Assembly (NCBI GenBank): GCA_019239785.1 | Contig: JAFAZM010000065.1 | Coordinates: 1-8,733 of the forward strand | Direction of reading: 5' to 3' | DNA: 8,733 nucleotides | From: Sphingomonadaceae bacterium | Lineage (GTDB): Bacteria; Pseudomonadota; Alphaproteobacteria; Sphingomonadales; Sphingomonadaceae | Part shown: positions 6,699 through 8,733 of the stretch, one piece after another | Layout of the letters: each line of letters opens with the position of its first letter | How positions within the stretch are numbered: position 1 is the first letter of the stretch | The notes under the pieces: model-generated | What the model was told of the DNA's origin: nothing | Seen by the model: only the letters and a program-made list of their open reading frames with translations | The model's database searches: none | Position numbers and translations under genes: made by a program

Positions 6699-8423
6699 TT
6701 AGAAGGTGTACCTGAGGCCGGCGCTCGCCGAGCCGATTGTCGACGAATTGGTGCCGTTGTCGCTGTGCAGCAGGCCGAGCGCGGCCAGGAATTGCAGCCG
6801 CTCCAGCATGAAGGTGCGGCTGTAGCTGACCGAGGCGCCCTCGCTGGTGACCGCGTCGGAATTGGCGAGGTCGTTGTCGTACCAGCTCGCATAAGCGTCG
6901 AAGGTCAGGGTCGAGGTCCGGCTGAGCCGGCGGCTGACCGTGCCGTAGACGCCGACATCCTCGTCATGGGTCGCGCCGAGCACGGTGACGCCGGTCAGGG
7001 TCGGGCGGAAATAATGGCGCCGGTTGTAGCTTGCGCCGATCCCGTAGCTCCACAGGCCGCGCGAGCCCGACAGGCTCGCGAGCACGCCGCGGGCGCGGAA
7101 GGTGTCGCCGGTGATCGCCTGCAGTGAGCGGTCGAGGCAGCCGCCGCCGCCGTTCTGGCCGAAGGCGCAGCCTTCCAGGCCGCCGGTCAGCGAGTTCCGG
7201 ACAGGATTAAAGTTGGCCGGCAACGCACTGAGATCATAGGAAAGCTGGTGGCCGAACGTCTCCACGGTGTCGTAGACGGCGACGTTCAACGCGGCGTGGC
7301 GCCCGATCTGATGGGTCAGCGTGCCCATATAGGTGGTGCCGCCGTAGCGGTGGCCGGCCCGGGCCTGCAGCTCGGTGCGCGGGGTCGGCCGGTAGATGAT
7401 GCCGCCGTCGTACATCAGGCCGTCCGTGTCGTAGGTCAGCTGGCGCGGCGCATTGGGATCGGCCTGCGGCCGCCCCTGCGCGTCCGGCACCGGCACGCCG
7501 GCAGCGTCGCGCACGAAATCGCGCTGCGAGGAGCGGATCCGCTCGTAGCCGATGCCGCCGGTGAGGGCGAGGGTCGGGCCGACCGGCACGACCAGGTCGC
7601 CGCGCACATATTCGCCTTCGAAGCGATGGCGGAACATGTCGTTGGTGGTTTCGCGGACGGCGCCGCCGCCGACCGTCCAGCCGAACGGCAGGCCGGTGTC
7701 GCGCGTGCCCATGCCGATGCTGCCGGTGAGGCTGTGCGCGGTGCTGCTGTTGTAATCGCCGGCGAGCAGATTGCCGGCGCTGTGGTCGTTCACGTGGGTG
7801 TAGCCGAAGCGATAGGCGCCGTTGACCGCGACCGGCCCGGCATGGGTCGACAAGGTCGGGCCGGCATAGGCGCTGTAGACGTCGACCGTATCGTCGCGGT
7901 TGGTGACGCCGAAGACTCGGCCCGGGCCGCCGGTGCGGGTGGCGAGGCCGCCCGCGTCGATCGCGACCGCGCCGGGCGCGACCTCGGCATGGACGGTGGC
8001 GATGCCGGAGACATTGTCCTGCTGCTGGACATGGCCGTTCCAGTCGATGTCGCGCTCGTAGCGCAGGCTCGCCTGGACCTGGACGCGGCGGGTCTCGACA
8101 TGGCCGTCCACGCCGGCGGCGACGCTGGTGTAGGTGAGCGTGTCGCCGCCGTTGCCGAGGTCGGCGCTGAGCACCTGCTGGACCTCGAGATAGGGCCGGA
8201 TCTCGCCGCGGCTGTGGCGGCCGCCGCTCTCCGGCGCCGGTGCCGGCGCGCCCGCGTCGGGCCCGGCGCCCGGGCCGGCTGGCTCGGACGGCGCGGGATA
8301 GGAGACCCCCGAAGCCGGCGGCGGCGGCGCGTCCTGCGCAAAGGCGCTCGCGCCCGCCAGCGTCAGGCCGACGGCCAGCGCCAGGCGCCGCAGGCGCCGC
8401 GCCAGGTGAAGCTCATTTCTCAT
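6699..8423 (-). CDS. Secreted outer-membrane beta-barrel protein associated with XrtA exopolysaccharide locus
   Basis: I do not recognise a specific function. The position between the tyrosine autokinase and the XrtA-associated ATPase matches the PEP-CTERM-associated outer-membrane protein usually found there (TIGR03016-like), but I could not confirm the family. With the start used here it has 574 residues. A signal peptide is clear: a basic n-region (ARRLRRL), a hydrophobic core, and a likely cut after ASAFA (29/30). A linker of about 35 residues rich in Pro, Ala and Gly follows. The rest is dominated by alternating hydrophobic/polar strands with many Tyr, Gly and Asn turns (for example VQVQASLRYERDI). 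It ends in RYTF, with the C-terminal Phe typical of barrel substrates of BAM. Two cysteines lie close together in EGCAFGQNGGGGCLDR. The gene overlaps the kinase gene by 11 bases. In-frame ATGs at 8435 and 8438 would add 4 or 5 residues; none of the three has a strong ribosome binding site. Confidence 0.78.
   Translation of the reverse strand: MRNELHLARRLRRLALAVGLTLAGASAFAQDAPPPPASGVSYPAPSEPAGPGAGPDAGAPAPAPESGGRHSRGEIRPYLEVQQVLSADLGNGGDTLTYTSVAAGVDGHVETRRVQVQASLRYERDIDWNGHVQQQDNVSGIATVHAEVAPGAVAIDAGGLATRTGGPGRVFGVTNRDDTVDVYSAYAGPTLSTHAGPVAVNGAYRFGYTHVNDHSAGNLLAGDYNSSTAHSLTGSIGMGTRDTGLPFGWTVGGGAVRETTNDMFRHRFEGEYVRGDLVVPVGPTLALTGGIGYERIRSSQRDFVRDAAGVPVPDAQGRPQADPNAPRQLTYDTDGLMYDGGIIYRPTPRTELQARAGHRYGGTTYMGTLTHQIGRHAALNVAVYDTVETFGHQLSYDLSALPANFNPVRNSLTGGLEGCAFGQNGGGGCLDRSLQAITGDTFRARGVLASLSGSRGLWSYGIGASYNRRHYFRPTLTGVTVLGATHDEDVGVYGTVSRRLSRTSTLTFDAYASWYDNDLANSDAVTSEGASVSYSRTFMLERLQFLAALGLLHSDNGTNSSTIGSASAGLRYTF
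8382..8399. repeat. Tandem 9-bp duplication in the signal-peptide coding region
   Basis: The plus strand reads CAGGCGCCG twice in direct succession. On the coding strand the copies give Arg-Arg-Leu repeated (RRLRRL, residues 9-14 of the barrel protein), which is the basic n-region of its signal peptide. Each unit holds the palindrome GGCGCC. The repeat is in frame, so gain or loss of a unit would add or remove three residues only. Confidence 0.7.
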
Positions 8424-8733
8424 GGCCGTATCCATCATAGGCGCCGAATTTCCGCCCGGTGACGGCGAGGCCCGCTGCGTTGAGGATGAGGCCGACATGG
8501 CCGCAGGCGTGCAGCAGGCCGATCGTCTCGCGCAGATCGGCTTCGGTTGTCTGGTCCGCGCGCACGACGACCAGAGCCTGGCCGACATGGCCGGCGAGGA
8601 CGGTCGCGTGCGACGCCATCAATACAGGCGGAGAATCGAACAGGACGATCCTGCGCCTGTCGCCGGCGACGAGCTTCGCCAGCACCTCCCGAGTACGATC
8701 CGAAGCGAGCAGCTCCGGCACATTATTGGCTTT
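8413..8733 (-). CDS. XrtA-associated tyrosine autokinase (CpsD/CapB type), C-terminal end, truncated by window edge
   Basis: Only the last 106 residues are present; the frame is open to the right edge, beginning KANNVPELLASD. This is the C-terminal part of a bacterial tyrosine kinase (BY-kinase) of the CpsD/CapB/Wzc-cytoplasmic type. These kinases sit on a Wzz/GNVR-like chain-length protein at the inner membrane and tune polysaccharide polymerisation and export by autophosphorylation. Visible features are the NNVPELLAS segment before the last helices, the Walker-B-like IVLFDSPPVL, and LVVVRADQTTEADL. Next comes VGLILNAAGL, the usual LNxx strand near the end. Walker A and A' would lie outside the window. 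The tail has only two tyrosines (AYDGYGHEK), whereas BY-kinases usually end in a tyrosine-rich cluster. The fit to the XrtA-linked subgroup (TIGR03018 type) comes from motifs plus neighbours. The 3' end overlaps the barrel-protein gene by 11 bases or more. Confidence 0.87.
   Translation of the reverse strand, partial: KANNVPELLASDRTREVLAKLVAGDRRRIVLFDSPPVLMASHATVLAGHVGQALVVVRADQTTEADLRETIGLLHACGHVGLILNAAGLAVTGRKFGAYDGYGHEK

Noticed and set aside
7248..8462. A 404-codon plus-strand open frame across the barrel-protein gene
   Set aside because: It is antisense to a gene with a clear signal peptide and barrel C-terminus. The translation is low-complexity Ala/Gly/Val/Asp and looks like a composition artefact.
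1..8733. Search for CRISPR arrays, tRNA/rRNA, insertion sequences or attachment sites
   Set aside because: Nothing beyond short GC-rich repeats was seen, and coding sequence fills all but a few dozen bases.

Overview
The window looks like a GC-rich alphaproteobacterial chromosome, most likely a sphingomonad (Sphingomonadales). This rests on base composition, the order of the genes, and an exosortase A carrying a fused EpsI-type tail. It is an inference from gene content; no rRNA or taxonomic marker is present. Every supported gene lies on the minus strand, so transcription runs from right to left. There is essentially no non-coding DNA: the largest gap between genes is 24 bases, and most neighbours overlap by 4 bases or sit within 12.

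The genes form one stretch of the XrtA/PEP-CTERM-associated exopolysaccharide locus. In transcription order they are: (1) the C-terminal end of a CpsD/CapB-type tyrosine autokinase, cut by the right edge; (2) a secreted outer-membrane beta-barrel protein; (3) an ExeA/GspA-like AAA+ ATPase of the XrtA-associated family; (4) a NodB-type polysaccharide deacetylase; (5) a FemAB/GNAT-like protein; (6) a GT4-like glycosyltransferase of the TIGR03087 type; (7) exosortase A with a C-terminal EpsI-like domain; (8) the N-terminal half of an asparagine-synthase-type amidotransferase, cut by the left edge.

The likely joint job (family knowledge plus context) is to make, modify and export a surface polysaccharide and to couple it to exosortase-mediated processing of PEP-CTERM proteins at the inner membrane. 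The kinase would control chain length or export. The barrel protein would act at the outer membrane. The glycosyltransferase builds glycan. The deacetylase, FemAB-like protein and amidotransferase are candidates for nitrogen chemistry on that glycan. XrtA is the sorting enzyme. No PEP-CTERM substrate, promoter, terminator, RNA gene, mobile element or CRISPR array is visible. The operon promoter probably lies beyond the right edge.

I do not see a wholly new system. The points most worth a second look are the EpsI fusion, the trio of nitrogen-chemistry enzymes, the tyrosine-poor kinase tail and the barrel protein of unknown function. Many long open frames on the plus strand are antisense shadows produced by strong GC bias at the third codon position.
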